A DNA stretch of 64,000 nt from Psychroserpens jangbogonensis (GCF_000797465.1 NZ_JSWG01000006.1:371048-435047); one strand, 5' to 3'. Shown: positions 7,714 to 17,366, counted from the first letter of the stretch. The notes: generated by a model from the sequence alone, not told the origin. Made by a program: numbers and translations.

Positions 7714-8073
7714 ATGAGTAAAACCATACATCGCATTATAGAACTTGTTTCTGAAATGAATTTAAGTGCACGCCAATTTGATATTTCCATTGGCACTGCT
7801 AATGGCTACATTTTAAGAATGCAAAAGAATAACGCTTCTGTTGGAAGTGATGTTATTGAGCGTATTGTCAAGGAGTATCCGCAAATTAACTTAGTCTGGC
7901 TAATTACTGGTAAAGGAGACATGTTTATCACTGAAAAGTCTAAGCCCAAAGCGAGAAGCACTCAGGAGATTGAAGCTTATATCGATAAAAGACTAAAATC
8001 TCAATGGTCTGATGAAAAGAAAGCCCTTTTAGATGAGATTTTAAAAGAAATTGAGGATTCAAAAAACAGGTAA
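7714..8073 (+). CDS. Helix-turn-helix regulator, phage CI-repressor-like N-terminal type
   Basis: A 119-residue protein. A helix-turn-helix spans about residues 6-60 (LSARQFDISIGTANGYILRMQ, then VGSDVIERIVKEYPQINLVWLITGKGDMF). The WLITGKGDM ending is characteristic of Bacteroidota CI-like XRE regulators. The C-terminal part (about 75-119) is a charged helix and lacks a LexA/S24 peptidase domain, so the protein cannot self-cleave. It is divergent from the lipoprotein operon and convergent with the membrane-protein pair at 8077-9296, with a 3-bp gap. It probably controls one or both; the CAAAGTC boxes are candidate sites. Phage origin is possible, but no other phage genes are nearby. Confidence 0.83.
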   Translation: MSKTIHRIIELVSEMNLSARQFDISIGTANGYILRMQKNNASVGSDVIERIVKEYPQINLVWLITGKGDMFITEKSKPKARSTQEIEAYIDKRLKSQWSDEKKALLDEILKEIEDSKNR

Positions 8074-8076
8074 TTT

Positions 8077-8691
8077 CTAAACGGATAATCGATCCCTTAA
8101 GTCTATTAACTCTTTTAGGTATTCTTTTTTCTCTATTTTCCCTTTTTTATGTTTTAGCTTTTTTATTTCTTTCTTTAAATACCTGTAATTCTTTAAATCA
8201 ATTTTATTTAATAATCTTATTGAATCATTAATTTCGTTATTTAACAACTCATTTGTTGATTTTTTAGTTTTATTATAATTTAATTTTTTTGACAAGTAAA
8301 TTATAAGGTAAGTATATATGACAAAGAATAAAATAGAATAATAGAAAGCATTATTAACACTGTTGTATTTTGAGTAATCAATGTTATAGAAAATTTTATT
8401 AATCTCCGCAAATAAAGGTACTAGCAAAATAATCTTCCACTTATGAATACAACTTATATACCATATAGTTAACATTGATAATGTCAAAATTTTGCAAGAC
8501 AGCAACCAACAATAATAATAAACATCTTCAAAATATCCAGAATCTAAAGTAAACCATTTTGTCTTCCATAGTCTATTTTCTTCATTAGGAATAAAAGTAT
8601 ACAAGTAAAAAAGAAAAGGCAAAATAATTATCGTAATTATGACTCCAATATCACGCTTAATTCTCCTGTTTTTCGAGATATAATTCAACAT
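8077..8691 (-). CDS. Four-helix membrane protein with charged C-terminal tail, paralogue 2
   Basis: A 204-residue protein of no named family. Helices lie at about residues 17-34, 61-80, 86-105 and 112-132, then a tail of about 70 residues rich in Lys and Glu that is likely helical or coiled-coil. It shares the motif WYISCIHKW and a post-helix-1 IPNE segment with the proteins at 4732 and 8691. The fragment FTLDSGYFED matches FTYDSGYYDD of the 4732 protein. Its ATG (8689-8691) overlaps the stop codon of the upstream gene by one base (TAATG), implying coupled translation. The ending SLRDRLSV resembles SLRDDFYKGIN of its neighbour. Confidence 0.8.
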   Translation of the reverse strand: MLNYISKNRRIKRDIGVIITIIILPFLFYLYTFIPNEENRLWKTKWFTLDSGYFEDVYYYCWLLSCKILTLSMLTIWYISCIHKWKIILLVPLFAEINKIFYNIDYSKYNSVNNAFYYSILFFVIYTYLIIYLSKKLNYNKTKKSTNELLNNEINDSIRLLNKIDLKNYRYLKKEIKKLKHKKGKIEKKEYLKELIDLRDRLSV

Positions 8692-9296
8692 TAGTTTATT
8701 CCTTTATAAAAATCATCCCTCAAAGAGATTAAGTTTTTTAAATATTTTTCGCTATTCATTTGCTCTTTAACCTTTTTTAAATTAATTAAATTCTCATTTA
8801 AAACTTCTATTCTGTTTTTTTCTATATCGTTAAGTTCAAAAAACAAGTCATCAACTTCTTGATCAATGTCTAATTGTAGTTCTCTAGCCAAATTATAATA
8901 ATTAAGCCTCCTTGAAATATAAATTAGCAGTAAAATTATTGGCAAAGTCACAGGCAAACTGGCTAAATAATCTATATCGTCAATATGTTGTTGATTTGAA
9001 TTTAAAGCTGTTATTAATTTAAATAGTTCTATGGTAATAATCACTAAAATTGCAGGTTTCCACCAATATTCACAAGTTAAATACCAAGTTATAGCAAATA
9101 GCAATAACAGGAACTTCATTTTTGAATAATAAACTAAATGGTATATATCTGGAAACCCAAAACTCCCAATTTCAAAGCCCAAAACATTTATAGTCTGTAA
9201 ACCCTCTGGAATTAAATAATTTATATAAAAATAGAGTAGCGTTGCCGAAATAATAAGAATGGAAATGACTATGTCCTTTAATTTAAATCTATTCAT
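8691..9296 (-). CDS. Four-helix membrane protein with charged C-terminal tail, paralogue 3
   Basis: A 201-residue protein of the same family as those at 4732 and 8077. Four helices lie at about residues 9-27, 57-75, 79-98 and 112-130. It has IPEG after helix 1 and WYLTCEYWW between helices 2 and 3. The C-terminal region of about 70 residues is acidic then basic (LDIDQEVDDLFFELNDIEKN ... KYLKNLISLRDD). It is the first gene of a two-gene unit transcribed toward the HTH gene, with a 100-bp divergent region from ald. Function unknown; tandem duplication is evident. Confidence 0.8.
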   Translation of the reverse strand: MNRFKLKDIVISILIISATLLYFYINYLIPEGLQTINVLGFEIGSFGFPDIYHLVYYSKMKFLLLLFAITWYLTCEYWWKPAILVIITIELFKLITALNSNQQHIDDIDYLASLPVTLPIILLLIYISRRLNYYNLARELQLDIDQEVDDLFFELNDIEKNRIEVLNENLINLKKVKEQMNSEKYLKNLISLRDDFYKGIN

Positions 9297-9396
9297 AAAT
9301 CATCAAGTATAGAAAATTATCTACATCTAATATATGAACTTTTATTTAAACTATTCAAATAATTATTTGTAATTTGAAATTTCAATTAAAAGCTAA

Positions 9397-10596
9397 ATGA
9401 GTAAATCAAGATCTCCTTTTACCAAAGCACAATTACTTCCGCAGGAAGAAACTCTCGAAATTTTAAAACAAAAAGGCAGCCTATTTTTGGGTATTCCTAA
9501 AGAAACTCACTTTCAAGAGAAACGTGTTTGCCTAACACCTGATGCTGTTTCGGCCTTAGTAAATAATGGTCATCGTGTTATGATTGAAGCTGGTGCTGGT
9601 GAAGGCGCAAATTTTCAAGATAAAACCTATAGTGAAGCTGGAGCTGAAGTCACGAAGGATACCGCAAAGGTATTCTCCTGCCCTATTATTCTTAAGGTAG
9701 AACCGCCTTCCTTAGATGAAATTAAACTTATTAATCCGCAGACCATTCTAATTTCTGCACTACAACTAAAAACCCAACACAAAAAATATTTTCAAGCATT
9801 AGCGACTAAACGTATAACAGCTTTGGCTTTCGAATTCATAAAAGATGAAGATGGAGCTTATCCTGCCGTGCGATCGTTAAGTGAGATTGCTGGAACTGCT
9901 TCTATATTGATAGCTTCCGAATTACTCTCTAACGTTAATGGTGGTAACGGTTTGATGTTTGGTAACATAAGTGGTGTTCCTCCAGTAGAGGTCGTAATTA
10001 TTGGTGCTGGAACTGTTGGCGAATTTGCTGCTCGTTCTGCATTAGGATTAGGTGCAAATGTCAAAGTATTTGATAATTCCATTACAAAATTACGCCGTAT
10101 ACAGTCTAATTTAGGTCGAACTATTTATACCTCAACCTTACAGCCTAAAAACTTAATTAAAGCTTTAAAACGTTGTGATGTTGCTATTGGAGCTGTAAGA
10201 GGGAAAAACCGATCTCCAGTTGTTGTTACAGAACCTATGGTGGATAGTATGAAAACTGGAGCTGTAATTATCGATGTTAGTATAGATATGGGTGGATGTT
10301 TTGAAACTAGTGAAATTACTAACCATGATAAGCCAACCTTTGAATATAATGGCGTTACGCATTATTGTGTGCCAAATATTCCTGCTCGTTACTCACGTTC
10401 AGCATCTGTATCCATTAGTAATATTTTTACTCCCTATTTACTTAAAATTGGTGAAGATGGCGGAATTGAAAATGCCATCCGTTTTGATCGTGGTTTAAAA
10501 AATGGTTTGTATTTTTACCACGGAATTTTAACTAATAAATCCGTTGCTGATTGGTTTGATTTAGACTGTAGCGATTTAAACTTGTTAATTTTCTAA
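9397..10596 (+). CDS. ald: Alanine dehydrogenase
   Basis: A 399-residue NAD-dependent alanine dehydrogenase (L-alanine to pyruvate and ammonia, reversible), cytoplasmic. The N-terminal alanine-dehydrogenase/transhydrogenase domain has FLGIPKETHFQEKRVCLTP, with the substrate-binding Arg/Lys region, and GHRVMIEAGAGEGANF. The Rossmann domain has VVIIGAGTVGEFAARSALGLG with a downstream Asp (VFDNS) that favours NAD. The family's Bacteroidota form has an extra N-terminal segment of about 25 residues, as here. It is followed closely by the DUF4258-type gene. Confidence 0.93.
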   Translation: MSKSRSPFTKAQLLPQEETLEILKQKGSLFLGIPKETHFQEKRVCLTPDAVSALVNNGHRVMIEAGAGEGANFQDKTYSEAGAEVTKDTAKVFSCPIILKVEPPSLDEIKLINPQTILISALQLKTQHKKYFQALATKRITALAFEFIKDEDGAYPAVRSLSEIAGTASILIASELLSNVNGGNGLMFGNISGVPPVEVVIIGAGTVGEFAARSALGLGANVKVFDNSITKLRRIQSNLGRTIYTSTLQPKNLIKALKRCDVAIGAVRGKNRSPVVVTEPMVDSMKTGAVIIDVSIDMGGCFETSEITNHDKPTFEYNGVTHYCVPNIPARYSRSASVSISNIFTPYLLKIGEDGGIENAIRFDRGLKNGLYFYHGILTNKSVADWFDLDCSDLNLLIF

Positions 10597-10622
10597 TATA
10601 ACAGAACATCTAATCTTTATTT

Positions 10623-11003
10623 ATGAAAATAATACACCGATTTGGCTACTACTTAGGTGGCTTTTCAATTGGCCTCGTTGTACTTGCCTTTTTTTTAAGC
10701 GGAAAAAAAACATCTTGCGATTATGGTCCTGATGCCAGAACCACAAAAAATATATCGATAAAGAAAAAAACATATACTGATGCGGCTATGATAACAATGT
10801 CTAATTTCAGTTTAGACACTTTGATAGTATCAAAACTCATCAGAACAGGTGATGTTAACTTTTCAGAAAGCGAAACTAAAGTCGAAGGTTGTAAAACATA
10901 CCTTATCGAAAATACTTATGACGATAAAGACGTAGAGATGCGCATTAAGAATTGTGAATCTACAGCAACAATTCTATCCATTAAATTTATTGATGACAAT
11001 TAA
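10623..11003 (+). CDS. DUF4258-type membrane-anchored protein
   Basis: A 126-residue protein with an N-terminal transmembrane anchor at about residues 10-27 (YLGGFSIGLVVLAFFLSG), then SCDYGPDARTTKN. The soluble extracytoplasmic domain has three further Cys residues. It resembles flavobacterial proteins annotated DUF4258 that commonly follow ald. The gap to ald is 26 bp, so co-transcription is likely; the hairpin at 11024 ends the unit. Function unknown. Confidence 0.75.
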   Translation: MKIIHRFGYYLGGFSIGLVVLAFFLSGKKTSCDYGPDARTTKNISIKKKTYTDAAMITMSNFSLDTLIVSKLIRTGDVNFSESETKVEGCKTYLIENTYDDKDVEMRIKNCESTATILSIKFIDDN

Positions 11004-11023
11004 ATTAATGTTATCTAAATAAA

Positions 11024-11059
11024 AAATGCCAATATATTCTTTAGAATATATTGGCATTT
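11024..11059. terminator. Bidirectional hairpin terminator
   Basis: A perfect 16-bp inverted repeat, AAATGCCAATATATTC with its complement GAATATATTGGCATTT, flanks a four-base loop TTTA. It lies between convergent genes ending at 11003 and 11079. The A-rich left side and T-rich right side allow use in both directions. Confidence 0.85.
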
Positions 11060-11078
11060 GACTAACACTAATTGTAAA

Positions 11079-14000
11079 TTATCTTATCGGGATTTTTTTT
11101 AATATTTCTGTATCATCATAAATCAAGCGTACAATATAAATACCTCTTGAAAACTGTGAGCTATTAATTTCTTTATCTAACGATAGTGTACTTTCATTGG
11201 ATTTTATCTGTTCTCTATAAATAATTTTTCCTGTGATATCATATATAACAAGTTGATCTACATCTACTCTATCCATTCCTGAGATTTTAACCTTTAACAC
11301 ATCTGCATTAACATCTTGATAAATTAAGAAATCAAATGCTTGATCAGCCTCTGGTATAACTGCAGAAGAACAATCATTTACAAATACCATTACGGTAGCT
11401 TCATCTGAAGATAATGCATTATATACTAATACTGAATATTCTGTATCTTCTCCTGGAGTCACATTAATACTTTGGGTTACTTCTCCAGTATTCCATAAAT
11501 AGTCTTCACCTCCAATTGCTGTAAGTGTTACCATTTCATTTGCACAAATCGTAAGATCTTCACCAGCATAAGCTTCAACTGTTTCAACTACATTTACTGT
11601 AATCGATTTTTCATCAGAACAACTATTGATATAGCCAGTTACTGAATATGTTGTTGAGCTAGAAGGATTAACAGCAATATTTGGTTGCGTTGCACCATTA
11701 TCCCATTCATAAGTATTTGCTCCATTAGCTGAAAGTGTTATAAACTCACCTTCTAGAATAGTTACTTCGCCTCCATTCATAATCACAACATTTGGATTAA
11801 GGTTTACAAATACTGTAACGTCATCTTGTGCTTGTTCATCACCTTCAAAAACTGTAACAGTAAAGGTTTCTGAAGCCCACGGACTAACAACAATACTTTG
11901 AGTTGTTTCTCCAGTATTCCATAAATATGAATCACCTTCTGAAGCTGTTAACGTTGTTGATGTATCTTCACAAATAAATTGGTCTTCACCTGCATTGGCT
12001 ACAAAAACAAATGGATCTACAGTGACTAAAACCTCATCAGAAGCTTCACAGCCATTTGAGAATCCAGTAACAGAATAAAGTGTTGTAACTAAAGGATTAA
12101 CATTAATTGTTTGAGAAGTTTCTCCGGTGTTCCATAAATAAGTATCTGCTCCTGATGCTGTAAGCGTAATACTTTCTCCTTCAATAATAGTAACATCTGA
12201 ACCTGCATTTACATTTGGCAAGTTGTTAACTGTTACACTTACTTCATCTACACTAGAACAGTTATTCTGTATTACTTCTACTGAATATGTTGTAGTTGTA
12301 TTCGGATTAACAATTATATTTTGAGACGTTTCTCCTGTACTCCATAAATAACTTGCTCCACCAGAAGCTGTTAAAGTTGCTGATGAACCTTGACATATTT
12401 CTACATCATTACCAGCATTGGCAACCGGAATAGAATTTATTGTTACAGTTACATCATCTGTATCTGAACTTGTTCCTAAGGCATTAAAGGCAGTAACTGT
12501 ATAAGTTGTTGTTGTACTAGGATTCACTTCTATACTCGCAGTTGTTTCTCCTGTATTCCATTGATATGTTGTTCCTCCAGTAGCTGTTAAAACTGTGCTT
12601 TCGCCTGCACATATACTCACATTGTCTCCTGCATTTGCATTAACGAATTCTGTTTCAACAGTGACAGTAACATCATCTGAAGCCTCACAACCATTTGCAA
12701 ATCCAGTAACAGTATATGTTATAGTACTTTCAGGATTGACATCAATACTAGAAGTTGTTTCTCCTGTATTCCATAAATAAGTATTTGCTCCAGTTGCTGT
12801 AAGCGTTGTACTTTCTCCATCAGTAATTGTTACATCAATTCCTGCATCAACAGTTGGTAATGCATTTACTGTAACAAGAACTACATCAGCGTCTGAAATT
12901 GTTCCTGAAGCATTAAAGGCAGTTACTATGTATGATGTTGATGTTGTTGGACTAACTTCTATACTTGCAGTTGTTTCTCCAGTATTCCATTCATAAGTTG
13001 TTCCTCCCGAAGCTGTTAAAACTGTGCTTTCTCCTGCGCATATAATTACATCAATTCCAGCATTTGCTACTATTGTTTCTAATTCAACAGTCACTGTTAC
13101 GTCATCTGCAGCTTCACAGCCATTTGAGAATCCGGTCACTGAATAAGTTATTGTACTTGTAGGATTAACATCAATACTTTGTGTTGTTTCTCCTGTATTC
13201 CATAAATAAGTATTTGCTCCAGTTGCTGTAAGCGTTGTACTCTCTCCATTAGTAATTGTTACATCAATTCCTGCATCAACAGTTGGTAATGCATTTACTG
13301 TAACAAGAACTACATCAGCATCTGAAATTGTTCCTGAAGCATTAAAAGCAGTTACGACATATGATGTTGATATTGTTGGACTAACTTCTATACTTGCAGT
13401 TGTTTCTCCAGTATTCCATTCATAAGTTGTTCCTCCCGAAGCTGTTAAAACTGTGCTTTCGCCTGCACAAATAGTTACGTCAATTCCAGCATTTGCTACT
13501 ATTGTTTCTAATTCAACAGTCACTGTTACGTCATCTGTAGCTTCACAGCCATTTGAGAATCCGGTAACTGTATATGTTATAGTACTTTCAGGATTAACAT
13601 CAATACTAGAAGTTGTTTCGCCTGTATTCCATAAGTAAGTATTTGCTCCAGTTGCAGTAAGTGTTGTACTTTCTCCATTAGTAATTGTTACATCTATTCC
13701 TGCATCAACAGTTGGTAATGCATTTACAGTAACAAGAACTACATCAGCATCTGAAATTGTTCCTGAAGCATTAAAAGCAGTTACTATGTATGATGTTGAT
13801 GTTGTTGGACTAACTTCTATACTTGCAGTTGTTTCTCCAGTGTTCCATTCATAAGTTGTTCCTCCCGACGCTGTTAAAACTGTGCTTTCTCCTGAACATA
13901 TAGTTACATCAACTCCAGCATTTGCTACTATTGTTTCTAATTCAACAGTTACTGTTACGTCATCAGTAGCTTCACAGCCATTTGAGAATCCGGTAACTGA

Positions 14001-16913
14001 ATAAGTTATTGTACTTGTAGGATTAACATCAATACTTTGTGTTGTTTCTCCTGTATTCCATAAATAAGTATTTGCTCCAGTTGCTGTAAGCGTTGTACTT
14101 TCTCCATTAGTAATTGTTACATCTATTCCTGCATCTACGCTTGGTAATGCATCTACTGTAACTATAACGTCATCAGTATCTGAAATTGTTCCAGTAGAAT
14201 CAAAAGCAGTTACTATGTATGATATTGTAGTAGTCGGGCTAACATTAATACTCGCAGTTGTTTCGCCAGTATTCCATTCATAAGTTGTTCCTCCCGAAGC
14301 TGTTAAAACTGTGCTTTCTCCTGCACATATAGTTACATCAACCCCAGCATTTGCTACTATTGTTTCTAATTCAACAGTTACTGTTACGTCATCAGTAGCT
14401 TCACAGTCATTTGAGAATCCGGTAACTGAATAAGTTATTGTACTTGTAGGATTAACATCAATACTTTGTGCTGTTTCTCCTGTATTCCATAAATAAGTAT
14501 TTGCTCCAATTGCTGTAAGCGTTGTACTTTCTCCATTAGTAATTGTTACATCTATTCCTGCATCAACAGTTGGTAATGCATCTACTGTTACTAAAACGTC
14601 ATCAGTATCTGAAACCGTTCCTGAATTATCAAAAGCAGTAACAGTATATGTAGTTGTACTAGTCGGACTAACATTAATACTCGCAGTTGTTTCGCCAGTG
14701 TTCCAAACATAAGCAGCTCCTCCTGTAGCGGTTAATGTAGCTTGAAATCCATTGCAAATCGTTTGATCGTTTCCAGCACTGGCAACGACTTCGCTGCCTA
14801 CGATAAAAACCGTGACGGAATCTGTATTTAGGCAAGTGCCTGTTGTTCCTGTGACTGAATATGTTGTTTCAACAGTTGGGCTAACTGTGATACTCTGTGT
14901 TGACTCTCCTGTATTCCAAACATAACTATCAGCTCCAATTGCAGTTAGAACTGTAGAATCACCAAAATTAATTGAAATGTCAAATCCTGCATCCACATTA
15001 GGTAAAGGGTTTACTGTTACTATAACTTCATCTAAATCACTTGAACATCCATTTTGGATTACTTCGACTGAATAAGTTGTTGTTGCATTTGGATTAACAA
15101 ATATGCTTTGGGTTGTTGCTCCAGTATTCCATAAATAACTTGTTCCTCCATTTGCTGTTAATGTTACAGCGGTTCCTTGACAAGTTTCAATATCATTACC
15201 TGCGTTAGCAACAGGTAGAGCATTTACAGTAACTGTAACATCATCCGTATCTGAATTAGTTCCTGCACCATCAAATGCTGTTACTGTATACGTTGTTGTT
15301 GTATTTGGGTTTACTTCTATACTTGCTGTTGTAGCTCCAGTATTCCATTGATAAGTAACTCCTCCACTTGCAGTAAGTGTTGCTGAATTACCATCACAAA
15401 TTGACACATCGTTTCCAGCATTGGCTGTAATTCCATTTGTTCCTTGAGTTTCATCAACTCCATTTAAATATTCCTCAATTCCAACATATCCACTTAGCCA
15501 TGGATGTGTCGTAAGATCATCATTAATACCAAATCCTTTATTGATTACCCATTGATCAGGGATTCCGTCATTATTTGTGTCAAAATTAGCTGGATGTGTA
15601 TTAATGGGTGTCTGACTTATACTACTTAAAAAGGCTGAACGATGAGTCGTATTCATTACATCACTTTGAGTCCAATCTACCAATGTTTGGGATTGCATAT
15701 TACTAAGATATATAGTATCAAGATCATCTATTTCAGCAATTTTATTACCATTCTCATCTAATCTAGCATCAGCACCAACATCATTAACTACATCATTAAA
15801 AGCCTCAGCATATGACTTTATGACAAATGACTCTCCTAACATTGGGAATGGTGTAAGGCTCTGAAGGTTTGTTGACAATGGACTATCATTTCCTGCTCCA
15901 CTATAAGTAGTGCCAGAAGGATTATATCTCCATCTCCATAACAACCAGTTATCAGCAGTAGGATCTTCTAATATATCACTTACATAATTTCCTGAAGTAT
16001 AAATAGACGGCATGTTATTTCCTTGCTTCGAACGATAATAATACATCATACGTTTGTATGTTTCAGAAGTAGGGCTCTGTCTAAAGTATTCATAATAATT
16101 ACCAATATGATTAGCATTAAAAGTTCCTAAAGGAGAAGAAATTAGTCCTCTATAACCCCATATTACATTATTTATTACATCTACTCTACCATTACTTTGC
16201 CAATTTGGAAATCTATGACTACAGTTGTAAAAAGCGTTGTTAAGGAAACTCATGTTATCTGAGTTTTCTTCCTCTGCTCCCATTATCATTCCAGTCTTAT
16301 TACTTTCAGCAAATAAGTTTCTTTGCCATGTGTAATTGCTTCCGTTTCCCGCACTTGCATTTTCATCTGTTCCCCAAGATACAGAGCAATGGTCAAAAAT
16401 ATAATTATCTACTCTATAAGTATATAGCGCATCTATCTCTGTTGCTGGGTGTTCAGCAAAAGCAGCCCTAAACCTTATGTACCTCATAATTAGATTATTA
16501 ACATCTTTAAATTCGAATCTGGTATTTGCATTTGAGCTTACTATAGTTATTCCACCAGCAGGAGCGGTCTGACCTGCAATAGTAAGATTGTTTTGAAATG
16601 TGACTCTTAAATCTGAAGTTAATTCAATAGTTCCGGAAACTGCAAAAGTAATAATACCTCCATCAGTAACATCTGCATCCGCAAACGCTTGTCTAAGACT
16701 ACCAGTGCCAGAGTTATTTAAGTTAGTAACTATGTATACAGGCTTACCTCTTCCTCCAGTAACATATGCACCTGCGCCTGTTGCAGATGGAAAAGCTAAT
16801 TGTTGTGCTTGTGTATGTAAACAAAAACTTGTAATTAAAAATAGGGTAAATACAATTTTTTTACATAATGTCGTGATGCCAGTGGCATGCAATTGATTCT
16901 TTGGGGACTTCAT
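11079..16913 (-). CDS. Giant T9SS-secreted pectate-lyase-like protein with 19 Ig/PKD-like repeats
   Basis: A 1944-residue protein. The signal peptide ends near SFCLHTQAQ (about residue 36). Residues about 37-490 form a right-handed beta-helix of the pectate lyase type (LAFPSATGAGAYVTGGRGKP, then NNLIMRYIRFR, DHCSVSWGTDENAS) and end with a family-typical calcium-like loop (DTNNDGIPDQW). About residues 497-1850 are 19 repeats of about 71 residues, each with the core ANAGxDVxICxGExxTLTA ... YxWNTGET ... TYxVT. They alternate two types, A (ANAG..C) and B (DAGID). The C-terminal 80 or so residues are a type A T9SS sorting domain (VIYDITGKIIYRE ... GIYIVRLIYDDTEILKKIPIR). It is probably a surface or released polysaccharide lyase; pectate as substrate is inferred from the fold only. 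The start ATG at 16911-16913 precedes a long but plausible signal peptide. Confidence 0.9.
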   Translation of the reverse strand: MKSPKNQLHATGITTLCKKIVFTLFLITSFCLHTQAQQLAFPSATGAGAYVTGGRGKPVYIVTNLNNSGTGSLRQAFADADVTDGGIITFAVSGTIELTSDLRVTFQNNLTIAGQTAPAGGITIVSSNANTRFEFKDVNNLIMRYIRFRAAFAEHPATEIDALYTYRVDNYIFDHCSVSWGTDENASAGNGSNYTWQRNLFAESNKTGMIMGAEEENSDNMSFLNNAFYNCSHRFPNWQSNGRVDVINNVIWGYRGLISSPLGTFNANHIGNYYEYFRQSPTSETYKRMMYYYRSKQGNNMPSIYTSGNYVSDILEDPTADNWLLWRWRYNPSGTTYSGAGNDSPLSTNLQSLTPFPMLGESFVIKSYAEAFNDVVNDVGADARLDENGNKIAEIDDLDTIYLSNMQSQTLVDWTQSDVMNTTHRSAFLSSISQTPINTHPANFDTNNDGIPDQWVINKGFGINDDLTTHPWLSGYVGIEEYLNGVDETQGTNGITANAGNDVSICDGNSATLTASGGVTYQWNTGATTASIEVNPNTTTTYTVTAFDGAGTNSDTDDVTVTVNALPVANAGNDIETCQGTAVTLTANGGTSYLWNTGATTQSIFVNPNATTTYSVEVIQNGCSSDLDEVIVTVNPLPNVDAGFDISINFGDSTVLTAIGADSYVWNTGESTQSITVSPTVETTYSVTGTTGTCLNTDSVTVFIVGSEVVASAGNDQTICNGFQATLTATGGAAYVWNTGETTASINVSPTSTTTYTVTAFDNSGTVSDTDDVLVTVDALPTVDAGIDVTITNGESTTLTAIGANTYLWNTGETAQSIDVNPTSTITYSVTGFSNDCEATDDVTVTVELETIVANAGVDVTICAGESTVLTASGGTTYEWNTGETTASINVSPTTTISYIVTAFDSTGTISDTDDVIVTVDALPSVDAGIDVTITNGESTTLTATGANTYLWNTGETTQSIDVNPTSTITYSVTGFSNGCEATDDVTVTVELETIVANAGVDVTICSGESTVLTASGGTTYEWNTGETTASIEVSPTTSTSYIVTAFNASGTISDADVVLVTVNALPTVDAGIDVTITNGESTTLTATGANTYLWNTGETTSSIDVNPESTITYTVTGFSNGCEATDDVTVTVELETIVANAGIDVTICAGESTVLTASGGTTYEWNTGETTASIEVSPTISTSYVVTAFNASGTISDADVVLVTVNALPTVDAGIDVTITNGESTTLTATGANTYLWNTGETTQSIDVNPTSTITYSVTGFSNGCEAADDVTVTVELETIVANAGIDVIICAGESTVLTASGGTTYEWNTGETTASIEVSPTTSTSYIVTAFNASGTISDADVVLVTVNALPTVDAGIDVTITDGESTTLTATGANTYLWNTGETTSSIDVNPESTITYTVTGFANGCEASDDVTVTVETEFVNANAGDNVSICAGESTVLTATGGTTYQWNTGETTASIEVNPSTTTTYTVTAFNALGTSSDTDDVTVTINSIPVANAGNDVEICQGSSATLTASGGASYLWSTGETSQNIIVNPNTTTTYSVEVIQNNCSSVDEVSVTVNNLPNVNAGSDVTIIEGESITLTASGADTYLWNTGETSQTINVNPLVTTLYSVTGFSNGCEASDEVLVTVDPFVFVANAGEDQFICEDTSTTLTASEGDSYLWNTGETTQSIVVSPWASETFTVTVFEGDEQAQDDVTVFVNLNPNVVIMNGGEVTILEGEFITLSANGANTYEWDNGATQPNIAVNPSSSTTYSVTGYINSCSDEKSITVNVVETVEAYAGEDLTICANEMVTLTAIGGEDYLWNTGEVTQSINVTPGEDTEYSVLVYNALSSDEATVMVFVNDCSSAVIPEADQAFDFLIYQDVNADVLKVKISGMDRVDVDQLVIYDITGKIIYREQIKSNESTLSLDKEINSSQFSRGIYIVRLIYDDTEILKKIPIR
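12640..14640 (-). repeat. 429-bp tandem repeat array inside the giant lyase gene
   Basis: The same string (CCATAAATAAGTATTTGCTC or a one-base variant) recurs at 12771, 13200, 13629, 14058 and 14487. The spacing is exactly 429 bp four times in a row. One unit is 143 codons, i.e. one type-A plus one type-B protein repeat. Outer repeats of the protein (11370-12640 and 14640-15425) are more diverged. Near-identity between units points to recent unequal recombination; the copy number may vary between strains. Outer boundaries are approximate. Confidence 0.85.
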
Positions 16914-17366
16914 TTGCTATTAAATTTGGGACTGTTTAATTCGAGGGCAATCTATATAATAAATTTATAAAACAACGTTTAAAGTATTAATTATTCGATA
17001 AACAGTATATTTTTATATAATTTTTCTTACATTTTGAATATATTGTATAGAAAATATGTGATAATTATCGAAAAAAACTTTACTTAATTACGACCAATGA
17101 CAACTTTTGGATGTCCAATGGTGTGTTTATTAAGAAAGTTTAACATATAAATCTATAATTCTTACAATAATTACTAATAGCTGAAGAAATTAGCTACAAA
17201 ACTGAATCAAAAGTATTTCATACCTTAATATCATCATTTAATCTAAAGATTAATTATTGATACATTAATCACTAAAAAAAAGCATAAATTCGTTGAAGAA
17301 TGGACGACATGTATAAAATTGAATACTATACTATTATAGGTTGAAGATTGCAAACACAATTTATTA
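16914..17366. other. Intergenic region between lyase gene and polysaccharide locus
   Basis: 453 bp of very AT-rich DNA between divergent genes, so both promoters should be here. No exact TAnnTTTG box at a proper distance, hairpin terminator or ORF of note was found on either strand. Confidence 0.5.

Noticed and set aside
7714..8073. Prophage remnant suggested by the CI-like regulator
   Set aside because: No integrase, attachment repeats or phage structural genes nearby; the regulator is better explained as part of the accessory locus.
12595..13638. Two near-identical plus-strand ORFs of 61 codons inside the lyase gene
   Set aside because: They are antisense to the tandem repeats of the giant secreted protein and recur only because the repeat does.
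11370..15425. Regularly spaced repeats that could be mistaken for a CRISPR array
   Set aside because: The unit is 429 bp (or about 213 bp per single repeat), in frame and coding, with no short repeat/unique spacer pattern and no cas genes.
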